A stretch of 64,000 nucleotides of DNA from CBDBEU01 sp965204565. GTDB taxonomy: Bacteria > Pseudomonadota > Alphaproteobacteria > Rhizobiales > TMED25. Numbering within the stretch: position 1 is the stretch's first letter; each line of letters starts with the position of its first letter. The position numbers and the translations under genes are program-made. The notes below the pieces were generated by a model, which was not told the DNA's origin, searched no databases, and saw only the letters and a program-made list of their open reading frames with translations. The stretch lies in contig CBDBEU010000005.1 of NCBI GenBank assembly GCA_965204565.1, forward strand, positions 434,001 through 498,000, given 5' to 3'. Positions 47,445 to 56,337 of this stretch are shown here, piece by piece.

Positions 47445-48293
47445 ATGGCGCAAGCGCCACTGATGCCAAAGGCAACAGCCGTCTGGCTGGTTGAGAACAC
47501 ATCGCTCACATTCGAGCAGATCGCGCAATTCTGCCAGCTCCATGAGCTGGAAGTAAAAGGCATCGCCGATGGCGACGTCGCGCAGGGAATTCGCGGTATG
47601 GACCCGGTGGGTTCGGGCCAACTCACACGTGCTGAGCTTGAAGCCGGTCAAGCCGATCCCGGCTACCAGCTCAAGATCGCCCAGTCGAAGGTCGAAATCC
47701 CTGAGGTCAAGACCAAAAAGGGGCCAAAATATACGCCCCTCTCGCGCCGTCAGGATCGGCCGGCGGCAATCGCATGGCTTGTTCGCAACCACCCTGAATT
47801 GCGGAATTCGGAAATCATCAAGTTGGTTGGCACCACCAAGCCGACAATCCAGGCCATTCGAGACCGTACCCACTGGAACAGCAGCAATATCCAGCCGCAA
47901 GACCCGGTAACGCTTGGCCTGTGCTGCCAGATCGAGCTCGACGCAGTGGTGCGCAAGGCAAGAACGCGGATAGAGAAAGAGACCGGAGAGAAGATCGGTA
48001 CCCTGATGCCAACCGCAGACACCATCGCGCCGGCGAGAATTGCAGAAGCACCAGCGGAAGAGGGTGAAGGCGAACGCGTTCCCCAGGCAGCGGACGTCTT
48101 TGCGCCGCGTCAGGATGAGCCAGCGCCAGAGCCCGCAGCGACAGAGGATGAGGAATCACCCATTGATGCCGATTCGGTTTTCGCCAAGCTTGCGGTGCTT
48201 ACAAAGTCTGGTGAGGAAGCCGATGGTGAGAGCCATGATGATGATGCCGAGCCAGAACAGATGGATCAGTCATCTGATCGGTCGAGAGGCTGA
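47445..48293 (+). CDS. DUF1013 family cell-cycle-type regulator (TrcR-like)
   Basis: 282 residues, ATG preceded by AAGGAGAT. The N-terminal 160 residues are highly conserved in alphaproteobacteria: MPKATAVWLVENTSLTFEQIAQFC is a helix-turn-helix-like start, then GIRGMDPVGSGQLT, KYTPLSRRQDRPAAIAWLVRNHPEL and RDRTHWNSSNIQPQDPVTLGLC. The acidic C-terminal tail is variable and low-complexity. Some annotations name this family cell-cycle regulator TrcR; I treat that as probable. The tail overlaps the 3' end of the convergent SDR by 28 bases. Confidence 0.88.
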   Translation: MAQAPLMPKATAVWLVENTSLTFEQIAQFCQLHELEVKGIADGDVAQGIRGMDPVGSGQLTRAELEAGQADPGYQLKIAQSKVEIPEVKTKKGPKYTPLSRRQDRPAAIAWLVRNHPELRNSEIIKLVGTTKPTIQAIRDRTHWNSSNIQPQDPVTLGLCCQIELDAVVRKARTRIEKETGEKIGTLMPTADTIAPARIAEAPAEEGEGERVPQAADVFAPRQDEPAPEPAATEDEESPIDADSVFAKLAVLTKSGEEADGESHDDDAEPEQMDQSSDRSRG

Positions 48294-49062
48294 ACGGTAT
48301 AGTTGAGCGCCAATCGGCCACCATCAGCGTAGATGGTCTGGCCGGTGATGTAACGCGCATCAGGTGAGACCAGGAAGGCCACGATCGAAGCGACCTCATC
48401 GGGTTCGCCAATTCTGAGAAGCGGGGTGCGCGACAGGATCTTGTTGCGCGCCTCTTCATCGTCAGCGACTGACCGCAACAGATCAGTCATTATGCTGCCC
48501 GGTCCCACAGCGTTGACGCGAATGCCGTGGGGAGCCAAAGCCAGCGCCATCACATTGGTCAATTGCCTGACACCACCCTTGGATACCGAATAGGAAATGT
48601 GGTTGGCAATCGCGACCACGGCATTGATCGACGACATATTGACGATGGTGCCGGGCTCGCGGCCTTCAGTGATCTGCTCGACCATTTGCCGCCCCACCAT
48701 CTGGCCGGTGATGAACGAGCCCTTGAGATTGACCTTGAGCACCCGGTCAAAATCGTCTTCCGCAAGGTCTAAAAAGTCCGCAGCATGAACAATGCCAGCA
48801 TTGTTGATAAGTATGTCGACCGCACCGAACCGCTCAACCGCGCCGCGTACCATATTGGAAACATCGAGCCGCTCGCCAACATCGCAGCGGAAAAATTCCA
48901 CTTCCCCGCCTTTGATATCGTCTCAACGGCGTGTGCACCAGCGTCCTCGTCTATATCGGCGATCACCACCATCGCGCCGTCGAGTGACAGGCGTTGGGCG
49001 CAGGCAAAGCCAATTCCCCGTGCGCCACCGGTGACGATTGCAGCCTTGCCATCAAGCGCCAT
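48266..49062 (-). pseudogene. Short-chain dehydrogenase/reductase with one frameshift
   Basis: N-terminal frame (from 49062): GKAAIVTGGARGIGFACAQRL, the NAD(P) loop, through VVIADIDEDAG. At about 48900, next to a C-run, it shifts to the frame holding FFRCDVGERLDVSNMV, the NNAG motif (ILINNAGIVHA), the catalytic SYSVSKGG region with Tyr and Lys, and the closing YITGQTIYADGG. Joined, the protein is a normal 265-residue classical SDR of unknown substrate. One indel separates it from being intact, so a sequencing error is possible. Confidence 0.8.
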
Positions 49063-49139
49063 GAAATCTCCGATCCGCCTGAATGCTTGACCACCAATCT
49101 AGCGCAAGACAAGCCGACGCGAAATCAGTGGCCCAGCGC

Positions 49140-51047
49140 TTAGCTAGCCATCCCGCATGTCTTCATCACTTCCTTGATTTCATCCAGAATTACCGGGTCA
49201 TCGATGGTAGCCGGCACCTTGTAGTCCACGCCGTCACCAATGGCGCGCATGGTGGCACGCAATATCTTGCCAGACCGGGTCTTGGGCAGGCGCGGTACTG
49301 TCATGGCGAGCCGGAATGCGGCAACCGGTCCGATGCGCTCGCGGATCAATTGGACGGACTCTTTCTCGATCTCGGCCGGATCGCGGTTGACGCCGGAGTT
49401 AATCACCAAGAATCCGACCGGCACCTGGCCCTTGAGTTGATCGGCCAGGCCAACCACAGCGCATTCGGCAACATCGGCGTGGCTTGCCAGCACCTCTTCC
49501 ATGACGCCGGTCGACAGGCGATGGCCAGCGACGTTGATGATATCGTCGGTGCGCGCCATGACGAACAGATAACCATCCTCGTCGGCATAACCGGCATCTG
49601 ACGTCTCATAGTGGCCAGGAAAGGTGTTCAGGTAGCTATCCTCGAAGCGCGCATCGTTGTTCCACAGGGTTGGCAGGCAACTCGGCGGCAAAGGCAGGCG
49701 GATGGTGATGGCGCCGATAGTGCCGGGCGCCACCTCTTCTCCAGCCTCGTCGAGTATGCGCAAATCGTATCCCGGCATAGCGACGCCAGGTGATCCGTGT
49801 TTCACCGGCAGGGCACCAAGTCCCAGCGGATTGGCGGTGATCGACCATCCGGTTTCGGTCTGCCACCAATGGTCGATCACCGGAACGCCGAGCTTGTCCT
49901 CGGCCCATTGGATGGTCGGCGGATCGCCGCGCTCGCCTGCAAGAAACAGGGCGCGAAAACCTTCCAGATCATAGTCGGCGATCTTCGTGCCTGCCGGGTC
50001 TTCCTTCCTGATGGCGCGAAATGCCGTGGGCGCGGTGAACAGCGAGACCACTTTGTGCTCGGACACGACGCGCCAGAATGCGCCGGAATCGGGCGTACCG
50101 ACAGGCTTTCCTTCATACAGAATACTGGTCGCACCATGCAGCAGCGGCGCATAGACGATGTAGGAATGGCCAACCACCCAACCGACATCCGATGCCGCCC
50201 AGAACACCTCGCCCGGCTCAACGCCATATATGTTCGGCATCGACCATTTGAGCGCCACCATGTGCCCGCCATTGTCGCGCACCACGCCCTTGGGCGTGCC
50301 AGTGGTACCTGAGGTGTAGAGGATATAGAGCGGGTCGGTGGCGAGTACCGGCACGCATTCAGGCGCACGTGCCGCAGCCTTGGCCGCTTCAACTGCCAAT
50401 GCCCAATCGACATCGCGTCCCACAGACATGGATGCATTCTCCTGCGGTCGCTGCAGGATCACGCATTTTTCCGGCTTGACCGTGGATTGCCCGATCGCTG
50501 CGTCAAGCAGCGGCTTGTAGGAGACGATGCGGCCGGGTTCGATACCGCAAGAGGCCGAAATGACAATGCGCGCGCCAGCGTCCTCTATGCGCGTTGCGAG
50601 TTCATTTGCGGCAAACCCGCCAAACACCACCGAATGGGTGGCCCCAATACGCGCGCAGGCGAGCATCGCGATCGCTGTTTCGGGGACCATCGGCATATAG
50701 ATCACCACCCGATCGCCCTTCACGATACCTAGATCAGCGAGTACGCCGGCAAAGGCACATACTTCACCCAGAAGTTCGTCATAGGTGAAGGTACGCTTTG
50801 CGCCGGTAATCGGACTGTCATAGATCAGCGCCGGCTGACTGCCCCGCCCCGCAGCAACATGCCGGTCAAGGCAATTGTGGCAGGTGTTGCATTGGCCACC
50901 GGTGAACCAGCGCCCATAAACGCCGACATCGCCGTCGAAAACCTTATCCCAAGGGCGGATCCAATCGATCTCTTTTGCGGCCGAGGCCCAAAATTGCTCG
51001 GGGTCCTCGTGCCATGCCTTGTAGGTCTGCGGGTACTGGCTGCTCAT
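49140..51047 (-). CDS. prpE: Propionyl-CoA synthetase
   Basis: 635 residues from the ATG at 51045-51047, which follows AGGAGG. Activates propionate (also acetate or butyrate) to its CoA thioester through an acyl-AMP. AMP-binding signature YILYTSGTTGTPKGVVRDNGGH, the WQTETGW block, and YETSDAGYADEDGYLFVMARTDDIINVAGHRLS leading to the catalytic lysine in LPKTRSGKILRA. The starting FDGDVGVYGRWFTGGQCNTCHNCLDRH is typical of PrpE rather than acetyl-CoA synthetase. Intact, single transcription unit. Confidence 0.9.
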   Translation of the reverse strand: MSSQYPQTYKAWHEDPEQFWASAAKEIDWIRPWDKVFDGDVGVYGRWFTGGQCNTCHNCLDRHVAAGRGSQPALIYDSPITGAKRTFTYDELLGEVCAFAGVLADLGIVKGDRVVIYMPMVPETAIAMLACARIGATHSVVFGGFAANELATRIEDAGARIVISASCGIEPGRIVSYKPLLDAAIGQSTVKPEKCVILQRPQENASMSVGRDVDWALAVEAAKAAARAPECVPVLATDPLYILYTSGTTGTPKGVVRDNGGHMVALKWSMPNIYGVEPGEVFWAASDVGWVVGHSYIVYAPLLHGATSILYEGKPVGTPDSGAFWRVVSEHKVVSLFTAPTAFRAIRKEDPAGTKIADYDLEGFRALFLAGERGDPPTIQWAEDKLGVPVIDHWWQTETGWSITANPLGLGALPVKHGSPGVAMPGYDLRILDEAGEEVAPGTIGAITIRLPLPPSCLPTLWNNDARFEDSYLNTFPGHYETSDAGYADEDGYLFVMARTDDIINVAGHRLSTGVMEEVLASHADVAECAVVGLADQLKGQVPVGFLVINSGVNRDPAEIEKESVQLIRERIGPVAAFRLAMTVPRLPKTRSGKILRATMRAIGDGVDYKVPATIDDPVILDEIKEVMKTCGMAS

Positions 51048-51318
51048 CGGGTCCTCCTGGCGCTGACCGGCATATCGGTTCATTGCGGATTGCGCGCGCA
51101 GCAATTGCTGTCATATTGGCCGCACGCCGATCCACTTGCATATCGTACTCTCATCCCTTGGAGGAGATGGGCTGTCCGGTGCGCATTCTGCGGTCGGTGC
51201 CTTCAGTCATCCTCGCGCCCTAGTGTGCGGATCCCGGGCAATGGATTTCAAGTGTCGCACGATGCGACTTTCGCATATTGCCCCGTGACGCGGGCGGTTG
51301 CATGAGCAGGAGTGATCC

Positions 51319-52555
51319 GACATTCCCCAATTAGAACGCCATTTCGATTATGCTGCCGCTGTTTTGCGTACGGATCAAGCCTCTTGGGCGGGCCGTGTCG
51401 TGGTTCGTGAACCGGGCGCGATTTATGGCTGCTGCAACGGGCTTGAACTGGAATTCGATCTGACCGGCACCCGTCGGGTCAGATCCGTCGAGCCGCTTTC
51501 CCCGAGTTTGATCGCCGACACCATCATGCCGATACCGGTGGCGCACAGAGCCGTTGGATGGCCGCAAGGATGCGGGTGAACAGAGCGCCGCCGACAGCCG
51601 CCTCGGCCGGTTGGAACGTGATGGCTCGGGCGTGGCGGACGACCCGCGCTCCGATCCTGATGAGGCCGGTCCGCAGGCCGGATGGCGTAGGAACAGCCTT
51701 CCGCCTCCGGCGTCTTGTAGAGCTCCGGGATGGCAAGAGCGGCATCGGCCCGGAAGAACCGCATATCGCGCCAACACCGGCTTGAGCACATTTTCCCGGC
51801 CATCGGCGCTGTGAACATTGCCGGGGCGCAATGAACGGCGTTCGAAGCAGCCAAACCGGTTAAGGACGAACAAAAGGGTGATGGCACATGCAGCCGAAAT
51901 GCCCGTTCCAGGCGGTGCCTTCCTGCGCGCCATGGGTCTGCGCGCCATGGGGTGGGCCGACCGAACCGCCCATGTCCGGTGTGGTCCATTCGGGCGCTGT
52001 CGCGGCGTGAGCCCGATCAATCCCCCGATCGATCCATTGACCGAATACGTCCGCCGGCACACCGCGATTGTCGGTTTCCTCCGACTCCTCGGTCTCGAAC
52101 CGACCCATCCGGCCGGCAGACGCAGCCTCGGCATCGACGCCACGCCCTCCGACCACCTGCCTCATCACCGGATTGAGCACCGGACGGTCCGCGTCGTTCA
52201 CATCATCATATCCGGCCAATCGCCCGAAGACCGACTGCTGCAAAAGCCCGACCACGGAATGCAGACGGTTGTGGACGGTTCGCGGATCTCCGAGAGGACC
52301 GCCGGCAATATCGTTCAATCCCGGGGTTTCGTCCAACTCCCGGAACGGCAACGGGCCACCGTCGGAACCGATCCTCGAGCCATGGAATTCCAGCCGCACC
52401 CGCCAACCGCACCCGACTGTCGAAACCGAGCCTGATATCACCCGTTTCGCCTGCACCCTGCGGGTGATCCGCCCCCCACAGCCCACACAACATGCTGAAA
52501 TATAACACGTTACCGGCTGTCGGAGGCGCGAAAACGTCACGGTACCTAGGGAATG
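51319..52555 (-). mobile_element. IS1380-family element, type b, copy 3
   Basis: Both ends present: right tip CGACATTCCCCAATTAGAACG at 51319, left tip GGGAATGTGAG (reversed CACATTCCC) near 52555. The minus-strand transposase runs GFDSRVRLAGAAGIPWLEDRF, VFGRLAGYDDVNDADRPVLNPVM and onward, but a deletion fuses the CSYAIRP block to RTGLIRIGARVVRHARAITF. The junction (51674-51681, CAGGCCGG) matches an 8-base repeat found on both sides in copy 1. It has removed the start of the sugar-binding protein gene to its right. Confidence 0.85.
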
Positions 52556-52762
52556 TGAGTCTATATCGAGGGTCACTATGAATACATGAAGATCCTCGAC
52601 AACAACCTTGCCGATGTGATGAACGGCAATATCACGGCGGCGGAGGCAGCGGCCAATGTCGAAGACGGCTGGAACGGTGTGACCGAGGATATCGGCCGCG
52701 AAAACCAGATCGATGTATGGTTCAAGGGCGTTGAGGCGGGCCTCTACGTCGACCACTTCTGA
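52556..52762 (+). pseudogene. Sugar ABC binding protein, C-terminal fragment
   Basis: The last 68 residues of an extracellular solute-binding protein: YMKILDNNLADVMNGNITAAEAAANVEDGWNGVTEDIGRENQIDVW. The repeating D-x-x-L-x-x-V-x-x-G-x-x-(T/S)-x-x-(E)-A pattern is how carbohydrate-binding (family 1) proteins end. Cut at its 5' side exactly by the left tip of IS1380b copy 3. Heads the decayed permease-permease-ATPase set that follows. Confidence 0.75.
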
Positions 52763-52828
52763 GCTAATCAAAAGGGCCGATGGGGCGGCAGCGCACGGGC
52801 ACCACTGCCCCCGCTTCATGCAAACCCG

Positions 52829-53809
52829 ATGAGCCAGCAAGCAGCGCCAATGATGACCGGTCCTGAAGGGGGGCGGCCCCGGGGCGTGTTGGCGCGGCTG
52901 AGCCGCTGACTTGGCCAGGAGCGGGTGTTTCGCTGGATTCCGTTCATCCTGGTCGAGGGCACATTCGTGCTTGTGATCATCATTCCGTTTTTGCTGACGG
53001 TCTATGTCAGCCTGCTGCGCTGGCGCGCCAACCGGCCGTTCGAACAGGCGTATCTGTCCGGTTTTTGCGATTATGAGCAGGTGCTGAACGACTGGGGTTT
53101 CTGGCAGGCACTCAGGCGCATATTCTACTTCGCCGGCTTTGCGGTGGTGTTCGAGTTGGTGATCGGTTTTGTGCTGGCGATGCTGGTGCATCGCGTCACC
53201 CGCGGGCGGCGCATCTACATCACCATCTTCCTGATCCCGATGATGGTGGTACCGGTGGTCGCCGGCTACAATTTTTCGATGATCTATCACGATAGCGGAC
53301 CGCTCAATCAGTTGTTGGCGCCGTTCATCGAGCCCTTCGGCATCAATCCGCGCATCAGATGGCTTTCAGATCTGCTGGCGGCGCAATGGGCGATCATCCT
53401 CGCCGATGTGTGGCAGTGGACGTCGCTGACCTTCCTGATTTTTCTGTCGGGCTTTTCCTCGCTGCCGCCGCAATTGATCGATGCAGCAAGGGTGATGGGC
53501 GCCAGCCGTCGGCAGATCTTCTGGTGGATCAAGCTGCCGCTCTTGAAGCCGGTGATCGCGGTGGTGATTCGCTCGATGGAGGCGCTGAAGCTGTTCGATC
53601 CGGTAGTGCTCTTGACCTTTGGCAGGCCCGGCACCTCGACCCAGACGGTTGCCTATTATCTGTGGGAGCAGGTCTGGCAATTCAACAAATACTCGTTTGG
53701 CGCTGCGACCTCGATCCTGCTGTTGATCCTGTTCTCGGTGCTGATCTTCACCGACATCTGGCTATTGATGCGCCAGCGCGAGGTGGTTGAGCGGGAGCGC
53801 ATATCGTGA
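52829..53809 (+). pseudogene. Sugar ABC permease 1 (MalF/UgpA type) with early nonsense codon
   Basis: From ATG 52829 the frame reads SQQAAPMMTGPEGGRPRG…ARLSR, then TGA at 52907-52909 where Trp would fit, then LGQERVFRWIPFILVEGTFVLVI without shift. The remainder (a GTG at 52925 could reinitiate) is a complete six-helix permease with the EAA loop LPPQLIDAARVMGASRRQIFWWIKLPLLKPV. A restart at the GTG would give a near-normal 294-residue protein, so partial function is conceivable, but partners are dead. Confidence 0.78.
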
Positions 53810-54493
53810 GCGATGAGATCAAATCGCAGCACGCACGCCGACTCGGTGATGATCTGCACCATCTCGTCGTTGATCGCGCTGTTCATGGTCACGTTCCTCT
53901 CCTATGCGATCTCGCGCTTCAATGTCGGCGGATCGAAGTTCCGCCATATGGTGCTTTTGGTGCGCATAATCCCGCCAATCGTGATCGCCATTTCGCTGCT
54001 CATGTATTACGCGTTGATGGTGCCCTATGCGTCCGAAGCGGTGTTCGGCATGCGCCTGTCGCTGTTCGACACCCGCACCGGCATGAACCTGCTTTATCTC
54101 ACCATCACGCTGCCCTTCGTTATCTGGATGATGCTGAGTTTCATCGAAGAGGTGCCCTACACGCTGGAGCACGCCGCGAGCATCATGGAGGCGGGGCGCA
54201 TCTACACCTTGTGGAAGATCGTGTTGCCGCTGGTAGCGTCCGGCATGGTGGTGACGTTCCTGTTCGTGTTCATTCTCAACTGGGCTGAATTCCTGTTGGC
54301 GCTGACGCTCACGCATCCGGATATCTCAACGCTTCCAGTGCTCTTGAACAAGTTCCAGAGCGCATCTGAAGACCGGCTTTATGGCCCGCAGGCAGCGATC
54401 GGCACGGTGATCACCATCCCGGCGGTGGTGCTTGGCTTTTTGATCCAGAAGCATCTGGTCATGGGCTTCAGCTTCGGCATGATCAGGCGGTAA
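53806..54493 (+). pseudogene. Sugar ABC permease 2 (MalG/UgpE type), N-terminal deletion
   Basis: GTG at 53806 overlaps the permease 1 stop and begins SDEIKSQHARR, but within about 12 residues the frame and homology jump to STHADSVMICTISSLIALFMVTFLSYAISRFN, the second helix of the family. About 80 residues including helix 1 are missing. From there on it is normal: EAA loop YTLEHAASIMEAGRIYTLWKIVLPLVASGM and the final GFLIQKHLVMGFSFG. Non-functional. Confidence 0.78.
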
Positions 54494-54503
54494 GGAGGCC
54501 GCA

Positions 54504-55589
54504 GTGGCGCAAATCATTCTTGAAAGTCTGATCAAGCAGTTTGGCAGCTTCACTGCGGTCAAGGGCATTGATCTGGAGGTCCGCGACGGCGAGTTTCTGA
54601 TCATGGTCGGGCCGTCTGGCTGCGGCAAGACGACGACGCTCAACATGATCTCCGGCCTTGTCATGCCGACCAGCGGCGAGATCACCATTGGCGGATCGGG
54701 TGGTCACCCATACCGAGCCCGGTGAGCGCGGCCTTGGAATGGTGTTTCAAGACCCCGCCCTGTTCCCGCATATGGGCGTGTTCGACAATATTGCCTTCGG
54801 GCTGCGGGTAAAGGTGTGGCGCAGAGCGAAATCGATCCCGCGTACGCACGGCCGCCGAGGCGATGCACATTGCCTCGCTACTCGACAAGTGCCCTGGCCA
54901 GTGCTCGGGCGGTGATGCGCACCGTGTGGCGCTGGCGCGCACCATCGTCACCAATCCGTCCGTCTATCTGATGGACGAGCCGCTTTCGAGCCTTAATGCC
55001 AAGCTTCGCATCGACATGCGCACCAAGCTGAAGTATTTGCATGACGAGCTGAGCGGCACCTTTGTTTATGTCACCCACGATCAGGCCGAGAAGCCATGAT
55101 CATGGCCGACCGCATCGTGGTGATGAATGGTGGAGAAATAGAGCAGCTTGGGGGGGCTGCTTGATATTTACCGCAAGCCCGCGACCCGGTTTGTCGCCGG
55201 GTTTTTCGGCATGCCGACGATGAATTTCATCGAAGGCGAGATCGTCAATGGCGGCAACCAGCCGCACTTCCAAGCCGACCATCTCAAGGTCGAGCTGCCG
55301 GCAGACCTTGATGCCGATGTTGCCGGACGCAAGGTCGTTCTTGGGGTTCGCGCCGAGCATGTGCTGGCCGGTTCCGCCAAGCAGGAGGCAAGCGTTTCGG
55401 CCAAGGTCAGCCTGATCGAGCCTCTGGGCGATGCGACTCTGGTGTTTTTTTGAATATGGCGGGCCGGGCCGTTTGGTCGCCAAGGTCGATCCCGATCTGG
55501 AATTGTCCTCGGGTGATTAAATCAGCTTCACCTTCGATGCCGCGTCATGCCATCTGTTGGACCCGCAATCAGGTGAGCGCCTCAACTGA
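54504..55589 (+). pseudogene. Sugar ABC ATPase (UgpC/MalK type), five or so frameshifts
   Basis: Pieces in order: MAQIILESLIKQFGSFTAVKGI and Walker A GPSGCGKTTTLNM; a shift near 54700; Q-loop GMVFQDPALFPHMGVFDNIAFGL; a shift near 54830; a changed signature (CSGGDAHRVALART) and Walker B YLMDEPLSSLNAKL; H-loop VTHDQAE; shifts near 55095 and 55150; DIYRKPATRFVAGFFGMPTMNF with the TOBE domain to LGVRAEHV; a last shift near 55450. Clearly dead, most decayed of the operon. Confidence 0.82.
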
Positions 55590-55629
55590 GCGCGGCACGT
55601 CCGCCAATTATTCAAGAAAGTGAGCCAAT

Positions 55630-56331
55630 ATGTCAGATGTCTGGTCTTACGATCCGGGCTACCGACCCGACGACCCGCGCCACGGTCTGTCACCCGATGA
55701 GCTGACGGAGTTCTATCTGTCGAAACCGGCAACCTGGCTGATCCGCTGCACCTATGGCCCTGATGGGCTTGCCAAGCGCAACGACGCGCTGCCCGCCCAC
55801 ATCGCCTATTACAAAGCCCAGCGTGACCAGATCCGTTTTGTCGGGCCGATCGTCAAGGATGATGGCGAGACCCCGATCGGCAGTTTCGTGATGGTCGATG
55901 CCGACAGCCGCAAGGCGGCGGAGGATTTCATCGCCGGGGAGGGCTTCGTGCAGGCCGGCATGATCGCCAAGATCGAGATCAAGCGCTTTGTCGAAACCTC
56001 GCTCAATGAACGCCGCCAGCTTGAAATGACCCCCGATCTGTCCAAGCAATTGTTCCTGTGTGAACTGATCGCCGGACCGGATGGCGCGGAAAAGCGCAAA
56101 TCCACCGGTCCGGCGCACCACGCCTACCAGGCAAGCGTGGTGGACAGCTTCATCGCGCGCGGGCCGATGCGCAGTGACGACGGGCGCGGGATGATCGGTA
56201 CCATGTACATCATCCAGGTTGACGACCGCGCCGCGGCAGAAGCCTTCGTAGCCGCCGAGCCGATGTCCAAGGCAGGTGTTTTCTCGGAAATCAGGATCGA
56301 CCGCTGGCGCTTCGGCAAATCGATAGATTAA
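55630..56331 (+). CDS. Double YciI-domain protein
   Basis: 233 residues, two YCII-related ferredoxin-like domains in tandem. Domain 1 (about 35-120): WLIRCTYGPDGLAKRNDALPAHIAYYKAQRDQIRFVGPIVKDDG…SFVMVDADSRKAAEDFI. Domain 2 (about 145-228): FLCELIAGPDGAEKRKSTGPAHHAYQASVVDSFIARGPMRSDDG. Each keeps the H of the proposed active site (AHIAY, AHHAY) and the late D. YciI proteins are small putative dehydrochlorinase-like or muconolactone-like enzymes; substrate unknown. Intact though next to a dead operon; convergent with the TRAP genes. Confidence 0.82.
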   Translation: MSDVWSYDPGYRPDDPRHGLSPDELTEFYLSKPATWLIRCTYGPDGLAKRNDALPAHIAYYKAQRDQIRFVGPIVKDDGETPIGSFVMVDADSRKAAEDFIAGEGFVQAGMIAKIEIKRFVETSLNERRQLEMTPDLSKQLFLCELIAGPDGAEKRKSTGPAHHAYQASVVDSFIARGPMRSDDGRGMIGTMYIIQVDDRAAAEAFVAAEPMSKAGVFSEIRIDRWRFGKSID

Positions 56332-56337
56332 TCCCTA

